A stretch of 64,000 nt of DNA, taken from positions 51,841 to 115,840 of the forward strand of contig JAZRKP010000010.1 in the NCBI GenBank assembly GCA_045646365.1, given 5' to 3'. The position numbers and the translations under genes are program-made. Positions 52,601 through 59,765 of this stretch are shown here, piece by piece. The stretch's first letter is position 1. Each line of letters opens with the position of its first letter. The notes under the pieces are model-generated. The model saw nothing but the letters and a program-made list of their open reading frames with translations. It had not been told where the DNA came from and made no database searches. Source of the DNA: SIG454 sp045646365. GTDB taxonomy: Bacteria > Bacillota > Clostridia > Monoglobales > Monoglobaceae.

Positions 52601-53163
52601 TCAATATCTTCGTTGTTGATACAGAGGTTTACTCAAATACAGGCGGTCAGGCTTCAAAGGCTACACCAACAGGTGCTGTTGCTAAGTTCGCAGCTGCTGG
52701 TATGAAGGTTAAGAAGAAAGACCTCGGTATGATTGCAACAACATACGGTTATGTATATGTTGCTCAGATTGCTCTCGGTGCTGATATGAATCAGGCATTT
52801 AAGGCAATCAAGGAAGCTGAAGCTTATCCGGGTCCATCCCTCATTATAGCTTACGCTCCATGTATCAACCACGGTATTAAGGTTGGTATGGCTAACACAA
52901 TCGCAGAGGAGAAGAAAGCTGTTCAGACAGGTTACTGGCACCTCTGGAGATATAATCCTGAACTCAAGGCTGAAGGTAAGAACCCATTCACTCTTGATTC
53001 AAAAGAGCCAACAGGCACAGTTGCTGAATTCTTAGAAGGCGAAAACCGTTACTTAATGCTTAAGAAAGCATATCCTGAAGTAGCAGTTGAGCTCTTCGAT
53101 AAGGCAGAAAAAGACCTTCTCGACAGATACGAAGTATATAAGAGAATGGCTAAAGAAGACTAA
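49648..53163 (+). CDS. nifJ: Pyruvate:ferredoxin (flavodoxin) oxidoreductase
   Basis: The 1171-residue single-chain PFOR turns pyruvate, CoA and oxidised ferredoxin into acetyl-CoA, CO2 and reduced ferredoxin, the core of anaerobic fermentation. It starts with TMDGNNAAAYTSYAFTEVAAIYPITPSS (domain I; CoA side). Two [4Fe-4S] clusters follow at CIQCNQCSLVCP (about 690) and CLGCGVCAQVCP (about 743). The third-cluster and thiamine-diphosphate region is CAGCGETPY (about 812), GDGWAYDIGYGG and NTEVYSNTGGQASKATPTGA (about 990). Codon use is strongly biased, as for gap. AAGGAGG ribosome binding site. Strictly anaerobic metabolism is implied. Confidence 0.98.
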   Translation: MAKHFKTMDGNNAAAYTSYAFTEVAAIYPITPSSTMAEVVDEMSAKGQKNIFGETVDVVEMQSEAGAAGAVHGSLQAGALTTTFTASQGLLLMIPNMYKIAGELLPTVFHVSARALAAHALNIFGDHQDVMACRQTGFALLASGSVQEVMDLGGLAHLATIKSRVPFLHFFDGFRTSHEIQKVEVMEYEDLEKLLDKEALKEFKDRALNPEHPVLRGTAQNSDIYFQGREASNKFYDAVPDIVNDYMVEISKITGREYKPFNYYGAPDAEKVIVAMGSVCEALEETVDYINARGGKVGVVKVHLYRPFSSKYFFDVLPETVKKIAVLDRTKEPGSLGEPLYLDICNLFTGKENAPLIVGGRYGLGSKDTTPTQLLAVFNNLDADKPKNGFTIGIVDDVTNLSLDLPEKINAAPEGATRCKFWGFGSDGTVGANKDAIKIIGDNTDLYAQAYFDYDSKKSGGVTMSHLRFGKKPIKSTYLLDEADYIACHKPAYVHQYDVLEGLKKGGTFLLNCVWSPEELDEKLPAKVKKYIAENDIEFYTINAVDVAVKVGLGPNRINMVTQSAFFKLSNVIPFDEAVELIKGAIKKTYGKKGDEIVKMNCDAVDGAIEALVKIDVPASWKDAVDADTNKKEVPEFISKIVEPVNAQAGNKLPVSTFLGMEDGTFETGTSAYEKRGVAVNVPVWDIDKCIQCNQCSLVCPHAAIRPVLLTEEEAASKPEAFETKNANGIAGMQYRMQVSPLDCLGCGVCAQVCPAKEKALVMKPIDEVAEVQAPNWDYAMTIPTKQADIDIMKTFKNSQFATPMLEFSGACAGCGETPYIKLITQLFGDRMMVANATGCTSIWGGSAPSMPYCKNAEGKGPAWANSLFEDNAEFGLGMVAANKKIRKNLISRMNAVMDTVAPELADAFKAWMNGMNDAEASKAAAKDIIALIGKEDMSNPAIKEIADRTDFLVKRSIWAFGGDGWAYDIGYGGLDHVIASGEDINIFVVDTEVYSNTGGQASKATPTGAVAKFAAAGMKVKKKDLGMIATTYGYVYVAQIALGADMNQAFKAIKEAEAYPGPSLIIAYAPCINHGIKVGMANTIAEEKKAVQTGYWHLWRYNPELKAEGKNPFTLDSKEPTGTVAEFLEGENRYLMLKKAYPEVAVELFDKAEKDLLDRYEVYKRMAKED

Positions 53164-53456
53164 TTCAGAGTGTCGAAAAACTTGTTCTACCGCAAGCAAG
53201 AATAATACAAAAGAAAACTTGCAGGGATAGAAATTTTTGACTGTTCGCATGAAGAAGCACAAAAACGGCAAGGGAAACATCGAGTTTTCCTTGCCGTTGC
53301 TTGCTTTTTACGAAATCGTTCTCTGGAGTACCTTCGTACGCCGACGAAAACGATTTCGTAAAATATACCTGCATTTTTAGACATCTGGCTTAGCGTGTCG
53401 ACTTTATCGACACGCAGACCGACGGATTTCTCCGTCGGTATTTTTTTATATGGGTA
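53164..53456. repeat. Array of four strong inverted repeats downstream of nifJ
   Basis: No gene is seen here. Hairpins in order: 53265-53278 with 53284-53297 (14 bp, ACGGCAAGGG core; probable nifJ terminator, also similar to 31492-31524); 53308-53320 with 53349-53361 (13 bp perfect, with inner TTCGT/ACGAA); GCGTGTCGA/TCGACACGC (53393-53415); and ACCGACGGA/TCCGTCGGT (53418-53439) plus T run. Palindromes of this density resemble decayed repeated intergenic elements. Confidence 0.65.
53418..53447 (+). terminator. Terminator ending the nifJ downstream region
   Basis: ACCGACGGA and TCCGTCGGT pair around TTTC, then seven T after one A. It insulates the next promoter, 10 bp further on. Confidence 0.85.
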
Positions 53457-53485
53457 TTTACAATTAAGGAAAGTTGTGGTATAAT
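53457..53485 (+). promoter_or_regulatory. Promoter of structured RNA copy B
   Basis: TTTACA (53457-53462), 17 bp, TATAAT (53480-53485). Same -35 and same 17-bp spacing as copy A. The predicted start at +7 is the first base of P1. Confidence 0.8.
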
Positions 53486-53491
53486 GATAAT

Positions 53492-53635
53492 GCGAAACAA
53501 AATTGAATATGAATTAAGCGAGAGTTTTTTATTTGGGTAAAAACGCACGCTTTTTCCTGATACTCTCGTATTATGGTTCAATTTTGTTTCGCGACAAATG
53601 TGCGTTTTTCGGGCGCAGATTTCTGCGCCTTTTTT
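53492..53635 (+). ncRNA. Candidate structured RNA, copy B (stand-alone)
   Basis: P1 is GCGAAACAAAATTGAA (53492-53507) with its perfect 16-bp complement at 53577-53592. P2 is GCGAGAGT (53518-53525) with ACTCTCGT (53562-53569). The apical strand AAAAACGCAC (53539-53548) is perfectly complementary to GTGCGTTTTT (53600-53609) after P1. A terminator follows (53612-53629 plus T run). P1 and P2 bases differ from copy A while pairing is kept. Shared motifs are ATGA(A)TTA in the 5' internal loop, TTGG(G)TAAAA, TTTTTCC, an ATG in the 3' internal loop and TTTTTCGG before the terminator. No gene lies downstream on this strand. Confidence 0.65.
53612..53635 (+). terminator. Terminator of structured RNA copy B
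   Basis: GGCGCAG (53612-53618) and CTGCGCC (53623-53629), then six T. The 5' arm CGCA can instead pair with TGCG (53601-53604) across TTTTTCGGG. Confidence 0.88.
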
Positions 53636-53680
53636 AGTTAAACGCACGAACGCCGATTGTCGCTAAACGAAGTTACGAAC

Positions 53681-53709
53681 AAAAAGACGACCTTTAAGGT
53701 CGTCTTTTT
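53681..53709. terminator. Bidirectional terminator for ctpA and RNA copy B read-through
   Basis: AAAAAGACGACCTT and AAGGTCGTCTTTTT form a 12- to 14-bp stem, next to the ctpA stop. Confidence 0.88.
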
Positions 53710-53721
53710 GTTTATGATATT

Positions 53722-55149
53722 TTATTTCTCTGTTAAGAATTTAATTGCTTCGTCCATCTGGTTGTCTTTTTCGATTTTTGTGTTACAGAGAATATCAAGA
53801 ATTTCTATTTGCGTAACAGGATTCAAGACACCGTTTGGCTCGATATGGTTGGTTGATTTCTGGATTGCAGTTAACACAATTTTCAGATTTTCGTCAAAGT
53901 ATTCATCAACCTCGCCGTGGTAAACTCCTAAATATTTAAGCATTTCCTTTGCGTTTTTAATCTCAGGGTCCGACATTCCAACGGAATAGGTACGCTTATA
54001 TTTGAGGGCGGTGAACTGAGAAAGGTCAATTTCCTCTTTAGTATTTTCAACATAAATGTCGGGTTTAAGACCGATTCCCTCAATATTCTTACCTGTTGGA
54101 GTGAGATAGAACGCTGTTGTATATTTCATCATTCCGCCGTTTGCAAGACCTATCATTGTCTGGACAGTACCTTTTCCGTAAGAGTTGACACCGATTAAGG
54201 TTGCCGCATTATTTTCACGGAGTGCCGCAGAGAGAACCTCTGATGCGCTTGCGGAGTATTGGTTCATAAGAATAACAATGTTATAGCCAGGGTCATCACC
54301 TTTTGCAATATATTTCTTATCAAGGATATTAACTCTGTGGTCCTCGCTTGTTATTACTGCTTTTGCAGGGAGGAACAAGTCGGCAACGGCAACTGCTTCA
54401 GATAAATAACCGCCTGCATTGTTTCGGACATCAATTATAATATCTTTAATACCTGCTCGTCTGAAATCGCCCAACGCTGAGCTGACATATAACGCTGTAT
54501 TTGTTGAGAATGAGATTATTTCAATATAACCGATTTTCTCGTCTAAAATTTTCGATGTAACAGGCTCGGTTGTTATAACTTCACGAACGATAGAGAATGA
54601 AATTTCCCCAACCTTATCACGATTTACAACAAGATTAACGGTTGTCCCGACAGGGCCTTTGATGTGACCTGTGGCTGTGTCTAAATCCATACCGATAAGG
54701 CTTGTTCCGTTGGCAGAAATCAGTCTGTCACCAACCTGAAGTCCAGCACGCTCTGCAGGAGTGTTAGGGATAATCTGACCGATAATTATGTTTCCGTCAA
54801 CTGAGGAAACGGAAACGCCGATTCCGGTTATTGAGTCGGAAAGGTCCTCGAGCATAGCCTTTGCTTCGTCGGGTGTGAAATATGCTCCGTATTTATCAAC
54901 TGAGGATAAGAGAGATTTCATAACCTCCGTAAAAAGCTCAGGGTGTTTCTCGACTATTGAGATAAGTGTTTCACGGTAAAGCTTTTCTGAGGTAAATTCA
55001 CCGTAAACCCCAAATGTACTCATATGCGAGCCGACGCTTTCAATAATACTTCTTGCAGAGGCAGGATGCTCGTCAGGAAGCTCTGCCGCATAGCCGACGG
55101 ATGAGATAATTATTCCGAGGGCGAGGAGTAAGGAAACTATTTTTTTCAT
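53722..55149 (-). CDS. C-terminal processing peptidase (S41 family)
   Basis: The 475-residue secreted or membrane-tethered protease has an N-terminal signal/anchor (about 3-22, VSLLLALGIIISSVGYA). A helical part, a PDZ domain (GIGVSVSSVDGNIIIGQIIPNTPAERAGLQVGD, about 110-190) and the S41 core follow, with catalytic Ser in MNQYSASASEV and Lys in NSYGKGTVQT. A C-terminal peptidoglycan-binding-like tail includes YLGVYHGEVDEYFDENL. Domain order matches CtpA/CtpB. Ctp proteases cut regulatory or sporulation substrates; CtpB of Bacillus acts on SpoIVFA, which fits the nearby spoIVB. ATG at 55149 with GAGGTG upstream. Last gene of the ddl operon. Confidence 0.93.
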   Translation of the reverse strand: MKKIVSLLLALGIIISSVGYAAELPDEHPASARSIIESVGSHMSTFGVYGEFTSEKLYRETLISIVEKHPELFTEVMKSLLSSVDKYGAYFTPDEAKAMLEDLSDSITGIGVSVSSVDGNIIIGQIIPNTPAERAGLQVGDRLISANGTSLIGMDLDTATGHIKGPVGTTVNLVVNRDKVGEISFSIVREVITTEPVTSKILDEKIGYIEIISFSTNTALYVSSALGDFRRAGIKDIIIDVRNNAGGYLSEAVAVADLFLPAKAVITSEDHRVNILDKKYIAKGDDPGYNIVILMNQYSASASEVLSAALRENNAATLIGVNSYGKGTVQTMIGLANGGMMKYTTAFYLTPTGKNIEGIGLKPDIYVENTKEEIDLSQFTALKYKRTYSVGMSDPEIKNAKEMLKYLGVYHGEVDEYFDENLKIVLTAIQKSTNHIEPNGVLNPVTQIEILDILCNTKIEKDNQMDEAIKFLTEK

Positions 55150-55175
55150 AATTTTCACCTCGTTTAAAAGAGATT

Positions 55176-56879
55176 TTACATTTTTTCAGGTGCATCAATT
55201 TTAAGCATTTTAAGAATGCCACGGAGAACTGTTCCAACAGATGCACAAAGTTTGAGTCTTGCCGCAGTAAGCTCTTTATCTTCGCCCTTAACTCGGCAGG
55301 CGTTATAGAAAGAGTGGAATGCGGTTGCAAGCTCGATTGAATATCTGGTAATTCTTGCAGGCTCTCTGCCGATTGCCGCAAGACGGATTTCCTCAGGAAG
55401 TTCGCAAAGCTTTTTAAGAAGCTCAAGCTCGCTTTCTTCGGTTAAAAGTGCTGTATTTATATTAGCAAAATCTTCAACTTTAATGCCTTCTTCTGAAAGT
55501 GCGTTTATGATACTGCAGATTCTTGCGTGGGCATACTGAACATAGTAAACAGGGTTTTCACTGCTTTCTTTAACCGCAAGGTCAAGGTCAAAGTCAAGGT
55601 GACTGCCTGCCATACGCATATTAAAGAAGAATCTTGCAACATCGATGCTGACATCTTCTAAGAGGTCAGACAGGGTTATTGCCTTTCCTGTTCTCTTTGA
55701 CATACGAACAACTTCGCCGTCACGGGTAAGACGAACAAGCTGCATTAAAACAACTTCGAGGCTGTCAGGGTTAATACCAACCGCCGCCATAGCACCTTTC
55801 ATTCGTGCGACATGGCCGTGGTGGTCTGCGCCCCAAATATCAATGGCAAGGTCAAAGCCTCTTGTTTCAAGCTTATTGATGTGGTATGCAATGTCTGCGG
55901 CGAAATAGGTTGGGATTCCGTTCTGTCGAACCAGAACCTCGTTCTTTTCAAGTCCCATTTTAGTACAGTCAAGCCAGATTGCGCCGTCTTCTTCATAAGT
56001 ATAGCCGTTGTCAGTAAGACGCTTTATGGCATCTTTAACAGCACCGCTTTCGTGAAGAACACTTTCTCTGAACCAAACATCATAGAAAATTCTGTATTTG
56101 CCGAGGTCTGTCTTGAGGTAATCAATATTCTTCTCAAGGGCATAATCAACCAAAGCGGATTTTCTCTCCTCGGAAGAGGTGTTTAGATATTTGTCACCGT
56201 TAAGCTTTATAAATTCTTTAGCGTGGTCACGAATATCCTCGCCGTGGTAACCGTCTTCAGGAAATTCGATTGCATCTTCCCCTGAAAGCTCCTGAATATA
56301 TCTTGCCTCCAATGATTTTCCAAATTTCTCAATCTGGTTTCCTGCGTCATTGATATAGAATTCACGGGTAACATCGTAGCCTGCATATTCCATAACGCTT
56401 GCCATACAGTCGCCAAGTGCTCCGCCACGGGCATTTCCCATATGCATAGGCCCTGTCGGGTTGGCACTTACAAACTCAATCATAACTTTCTTGCCCTTGC
56501 CCATATCAATCTTTCCGTAGTCTGTCCCCATTTTTTCAATGGCAGAGAGAACGGAATAGAGGTAGTTATTGGTAAGGTAGAAATTGATAAAGCCTGCCCC
56601 TGCGATTTCAACCTTTAAAATATCATCGCTTTTAGAGAGGTTTGCAACGATACCCTCTGCGATTTTTCTTGGAGCAGATTTAAGAGGCTTTGCGAGCATC
56701 ATTGCGATATTGCAGGCGAAGTCGCCGTGTTGCTTGTCTTTCGGGATTTCAAGCTTTAAAAGAGAAGCAAAGTCAATAGCCTCATCGGGGGTTGGGATAT
56801 CACCCTTTTCGATTGCGAGATTGAGTGCGGAGATAACCGCATCACCTATTGTGTTTTTAATGTTTTCGATTATATTCAT
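55176..56879 (-). CDS. argS: Arginyl-tRNA synthetase
   Basis: The 567-residue class I synthetase has an N-terminal additional domain (KLEIPKDKQHGDFACNIAMMLAK), the HIGH-equivalent NPTGPMHMGNARGGALGD, the MSK-type loop VRMSKRTGKAI and a C-terminal DALR anticodon-binding domain with YVQYAHARI. Needs tRNA for amino acid activation, as all ArgRS. No T-box leader. Lies between DUF1934 (4 bp) and ctpA. Confidence 0.97.
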   Translation of the reverse strand: MNIIENIKNTIGDAVISALNLAIEKGDIPTPDEAIDFASLLKLEIPKDKQHGDFACNIAMMLAKPLKSAPRKIAEGIVANLSKSDDILKVEIAGAGFINFYLTNNYLYSVLSAIEKMGTDYGKIDMGKGKKVMIEFVSANPTGPMHMGNARGGALGDCMASVMEYAGYDVTREFYINDAGNQIEKFGKSLEARYIQELSGEDAIEFPEDGYHGEDIRDHAKEFIKLNGDKYLNTSSEERKSALVDYALEKNIDYLKTDLGKYRIFYDVWFRESVLHESGAVKDAIKRLTDNGYTYEEDGAIWLDCTKMGLEKNEVLVRQNGIPTYFAADIAYHINKLETRGFDLAIDIWGADHHGHVARMKGAMAAVGINPDSLEVVLMQLVRLTRDGEVVRMSKRTGKAITLSDLLEDVSIDVARFFFNMRMAGSHLDFDLDLAVKESSENPVYYVQYAHARICSIINALSEEGIKVEDFANINTALLTEESELELLKKLCELPEEIRLAAIGREPARITRYSIELATAFHSFYNACRVKGEDKELTAARLKLCASVGTVLRGILKMLKIDAPEKM

Positions 56880-56883
56880 AATT

Positions 56884-57312
56884 TTATCCTTTCATTCTGA
56901 CGGAAATATCAAGAGTATTTACCGCGAATTTTTCGTTGTTAAAATCAAGAGAGTATGAAAACTTTGCGTTTCCGCCTGATTTATTTAAGTTATTGGTAAG
57001 CTCGAAAAGCTCAGTTGCAACGGGGATTGCACCATATGGGGTATTATAGTTGCAGAGCCGTTTCTGACCAAGCTCAAACTCCATTCTGCTCTCAACATCC
57101 CCAAATCTTGAAAGAAGGACAGCGTCGGGAGAAATTTTCACCATTGTTGATGTGTTCTTAAATCCGGTCAGTTCGCTTTCTTCGTATTTTATATAAAACT
57201 TACCGTCCCTTTCGGAAAACTTACCCTGTGTTTCAAGCTCAAACTTATCTCCGGGTGCACCATCGAGCGGTTGCTGAACGGTAATAATTTTTATCATTGC
57301 GTTATTTTCCAT
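56884..57312 (-). CDS. DUF1934 (YwiB-like) beta-barrel protein
   Basis: The 142-residue protein resembles DUF1934/YwiB, a calycin-like beta-barrel often found right next to argS in Firmicutes. Seen: FYIKYEESELTGFKNTSTMVKIS, MEFELGQKRLCNYNTPYGAIP and FSYSLDFNNEKFAVNTLDISVR. Function is unknown; the barrel suggests binding a small ligand. Its ATG follows the ddl stop directly. Confidence 0.88.
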   Translation of the reverse strand: MENNAMIKIITVQQPLDGAPGDKFELETQGKFSERDGKFYIKYEESELTGFKNTSTMVKISPDAVLLSRFGDVESRMEFELGQKRLCNYNTPYGAIPVATELFELTNNLNKSGGNAKFSYSLDFNNEKFAVNTLDISVRMKG

Positions 57313-58362
57313 TTACTCAACTCCAAGTTCAAATGCTAAATCAATGTGGCGGGAAATGATCTCTTTAATAGAGATTCCCTGATTACCCCAAAGCTTTGGA
57401 TACATACTGATTGATGTAAAGCCTGGGAGAGTATTGATTTCGTTAAGATATATTTTTCCGTCATCACGGGAAACAAAGAAGTCAACTCGTGAAAATCCGC
57501 GACACTCGGCAACCTTATATGCCGAAATGGCGTATTCCTTGATTTTATCACGGGTTTCATTGTCGATTGGTGACGGAATCATAAGTGCGGAATTTTCGTC
57601 CTCATACTTTGCCTCAAAATCGTAAAAATCTTTCGCAGGCTTAATTTCGCCCGGATTTTCAGCAACGGAAGGAACATAATTTCCCCACACACTACATTCA
57701 ATTTCACGGGGATTTATTGCTTCCTCAATTAAAACCTTATAATCGTGAGAAAGGGCAAGCTTTATGCCGTCTTCAAGCTCTTTTCGGTTATATGCTTTAG
57801 TAACTCCGACAGATGAGCCTGCATTCGGGGGCTTAATAAAACAGGGATAGCCAAGCTTTGCCTCGATTTCTTCATAGTCAAGCTTATCACCTTTGCGGTA
57901 TTCAACCCAGTCAGTAACGGGAATCCCTGCATTTTTGAAAAGCACCTTTGCGATACATTTATCCATACATACGGAACTTCCGATAACACCGCTTCCAATA
58001 CAGGGGATTCCTGCAACGGCGCAAAGACCCTGGATTGTTCCGTCTTCGCCGTTTTTACCGTGAAGAACGGGGTAAACTGCGTCAATCTTAATTTCCTCAA
58101 CACCGTTTTCCGTAAATTTAAGAACACATTTATGCACTCTGTCAGGAGAGATAACGGCTTTGCAGGGGGCTTCATTCTGCCAAGTGGCAGACGGCAAATC
58201 ACCCTCGAAAAGATACCATTCGCCCTGCTTTGTAATACCTATTGTTGTTATATCATATTTATCTTTGTCTATATTATCAAGAACTGTTCTTACGGACATA
58301 ATAGAAACATCATGCTCCGAGGAAACTCCTCCAAAGAGGATACATATGCTTTTCTTTGTCAA
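57313..58362 (-). CDS. ddl: D-alanine--D-alanine ligase
   Basis: The 349-residue ATP-grasp enzyme makes D-Ala-D-Ala for peptidoglycan. Seen: ILFGGVSSEHDVSIMS at the N-terminus, PVLHGKNGEDGTIQG, the ATP-grasp loop KPPNAGSSVGVTKA and LNEINTLPGFTSISMYPKLW. The Y in SMYPKLW (rather than F) is the usual ligand for D-Ala, not D-lactate, specificity, so intrinsic vancomycin resistance is not expected. Start is TTG at 58362, 8 nt after GGAGG; the TTG at 58377 overlaps that site. First gene of ddl-DUF1934-argS-ctpA. Confidence 0.96.
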   Translation of the reverse strand: MTKKSICILFGGVSSEHDVSIMSVRTVLDNIDKDKYDITTIGITKQGEWYLFEGDLPSATWQNEAPCKAVISPDRVHKCVLKFTENGVEEIKIDAVYPVLHGKNGEDGTIQGLCAVAGIPCIGSGVIGSSVCMDKCIAKVLFKNAGIPVTDWVEYRKGDKLDYEEIEAKLGYPCFIKPPNAGSSVGVTKAYNRKELEDGIKLALSHDYKVLIEEAINPREIECSVWGNYVPSVAENPGEIKPAKDFYDFEAKYEDENSALMIPSPIDNETRDKIKEYAISAYKVAECRGFSRVDFFVSRDDGKIYLNEINTLPGFTSISMYPKLWGNQGISIKEIISRHIDLAFELGVE

Positions 58363-58397
58363 ACAAAAGACCTCCAATACACATTAAGTCATTATTA

Positions 58398-58426
58398 AGT
58401 ATACATCAAACTGTTCTAAAAATCAA
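58398..58426 (-). promoter_or_regulatory. Promoter of ddl-DUF1934-argS-ctpA
   Basis: Minus-strand TTGATT (58426-58421), 17 bp, TATACT (58403-58398). Confidence 0.65.
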
Positions 58427-58427
58427 G

Positions 58428-58456
58428 GTATAAACTCAATTTTTTTCGGTAACAAT
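58428..58456 (+). promoter_or_regulatory. SigF-type (forespore) promoter of spoIIR
   Basis: GTATA (58428-58432), 15 bp, GGTAACAAT (58448-58456) matches the Bacillus SigF consensus GYWTA-N15-GGNRANAHT at every specified base. No sigma-A boxes are found here on this strand. spoIIR is a known SigF target in Bacillus. Confidence 0.75.
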
Positions 58457-58486
58457 CAGTATAAATTCAGTTTTCGGGAGGATTTT

Positions 58487-59101
58487 ATGAGAAAAATAAA
58501 CTTTTTTAAATCAGGTTTTGTAATTTTTGTATTTATTTTCATATTTTCAGTTGTTACATACGCCAAAACAATGCAGAACAATATTGCAGACAACATTCTG
58601 AGACTGCACATTCTTGCAAACAGTAACAGTCAGGCAGATATGGAATTAAAGCTTAGAGTCCGTGACAGAATAATTGAAGAGGGGATAACTGTTTTTGATA
58701 AAAGCTCAAATCTTACTCAGGCGGAGCAGTTTGTGCGGAAAAACAGTGATTATATAAGGCAGATTGCTGAGGATGAAATAAGAAAATGCGGATATTCGTA
58801 TTCCGTCAGGATAATTATAGACGAATTTCCGTTTCCTGTAAAATTTTACGACAGTATTATGCTTCCGTCAGGGAAATACAAAGCTGTCAGAATAATAATC
58901 GGCGAGGGAAAAGGGGAAAACTGGTGGTGCGTTATGTATCCGCCAATGTGCGTGATTGATAAAGTCACAGTCGAGAGAGGAAAGCAGCGGCTCAAAAATT
59001 CCCTTTCGGGGGAGGAATACAGACTCATTTCAAAAGAAACTCCTCCCGCCGAAATAAGATTTAAAATTGTTGATGCTATAAATTCAGTTTTTGAAAACTA
59101 A
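58487..59101 (+). CDS. spoIIR: Stage II sporulation protein R
   Basis: The 204-residue secreted signalling protein is made in the forespore and activates the protease SpoIIGA, which matures pro-SigE in the mother cell. Seen: a signal peptide/anchor (about 8-27, KSGFVIFVFIFIFSVVTYA), then the family signature NILRLHILANSNSQADMELKLRVRD near residue 40 and a C-terminal WWCVMYPPMCV. GGGAGG precedes the ATG, and a SigF-type promoter is placed correctly. It proves the organism carries the endosporulation programme. Confidence 0.95.
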   Translation: MRKINFFKSGFVIFVFIFIFSVVTYAKTMQNNIADNILRLHILANSNSQADMELKLRVRDRIIEEGITVFDKSSNLTQAEQFVRKNSDYIRQIAEDEIRKCGYSYSVRIIIDEFPFPVKFYDSIMLPSGKYKAVRIIIGEGKGENWWCVMYPPMCVIDKVTVERGKQRLKNSLSGEEYRLISKETPPAEIRFKIVDAINSVFEN

Positions 59102-59619
59102 CGCCGTGGCTTTATAATGTTTATTGAGCTTATGGCGTAAAGAGGGCACATTATATGGTTTCCGCTGTCGCTTAAGGTTATGAAATCTTTGCCTACCGAC
59201 TCAACCGTACCTCGTTTTTCCATTCCGTCAGAGAGGGCAATATAGGCATAATCGCCGATGTGTCCGCACAGGTGGGTTGAAAAAGTTGTTTCGGTCTGGC
59301 AAGGCATAGTTGGCGGCACTGGTTTAGTGACGGCAGAACGTTGAGTTGCCGGATATTCGTATATTGTTGGTGGGGAAAAATCACCGTTGCCGGGCGGAAG
59401 AACAGCAGGCGGTTGTTCCTCAATCCATTCCCTGACAGATGTAACATTCTGCGCTGCCTGACCGTTATATAGTCCTGAGGTTGAGTTAGGACGATTAAAT
59501 GTGCGGTTCTGAACGGGAACTTGTTGTTGGGGTTGTGGTTGCGGAGTTACCGCAGGCTTTTCCTCAATATTTTGGGGAACGGGCGTAGTTGAATTGTTAG
59601 ACATTCCATAGTATCTCAT
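59098..59619 (-). CDS. Putative spore coat protein (GerQ-like C-terminal domain)
   Basis: The 173-residue protein has a Pro/Gln-rich disordered first half (NIEEKPAVTPQPQPQQQVPV) and a compact C-terminal domain with GYIALSDGMEKRGTVESVGKDFITLSDSG-type pattern and PLYAISSI. That tail resembles the Sm-like region of GerQ/YlzA coat and regulatory proteins, where a basic loop is followed by ITLxD. The link is by eye. GGAGGTG precedes the ATG. It overlaps the end of spoIIR by 4 nt on the opposite strand. Confidence 0.6.
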   Translation of the reverse strand: MRYYGMSNNSTTPVPQNIEEKPAVTPQPQPQQQVPVQNRTFNRPNSTSGLYNGQAAQNVTSVREWIEEQPPAVLPPGNGDFSPPTIYEYPATQRSAVTKPVPPTMPCQTETTFSTHLCGHIGDYAYIALSDGMEKRGTVESVGKDFITLSDSGNHIMCPLYAISSINIIKPRR

Positions 59620-59765
59620 ATTGATACACCTCCATATAACACAATATGCAAAAAATATTTTTTTGAAACAAAACAGAATAAAAAATTTTTATAATGAAAT
59701 AATAAATACAGAATAAAAAATTTATTCTGAAAAAATTGACAAAATGTTTAAGGAGTGAAAAAATT

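Noticed and set aside
53492..53592. 6S RNA for the long bulged hairpin with its own promoter
   Set aside because: The hairpin is only about 100 nt and lacks the long closing and terminal stems around a central bubble. The downstream pseudoknot strand next to the terminator is not a 6S feature.
53390..53647. 85-codon minus-strand reading frame
   Set aside because: It runs through two terminators and both strands of the P1 stem of the RNA, and has no plausible ribosome binding site or family match.
57313..58362. D-Ala-D-Lac ligase (vancomycin-resistance type)
   Set aside because: The active-site segment keeps SMYPKLW with Tyr, typical of D-Ala-D-Ala ligases, and there are no vanH or vanX genes nearby.
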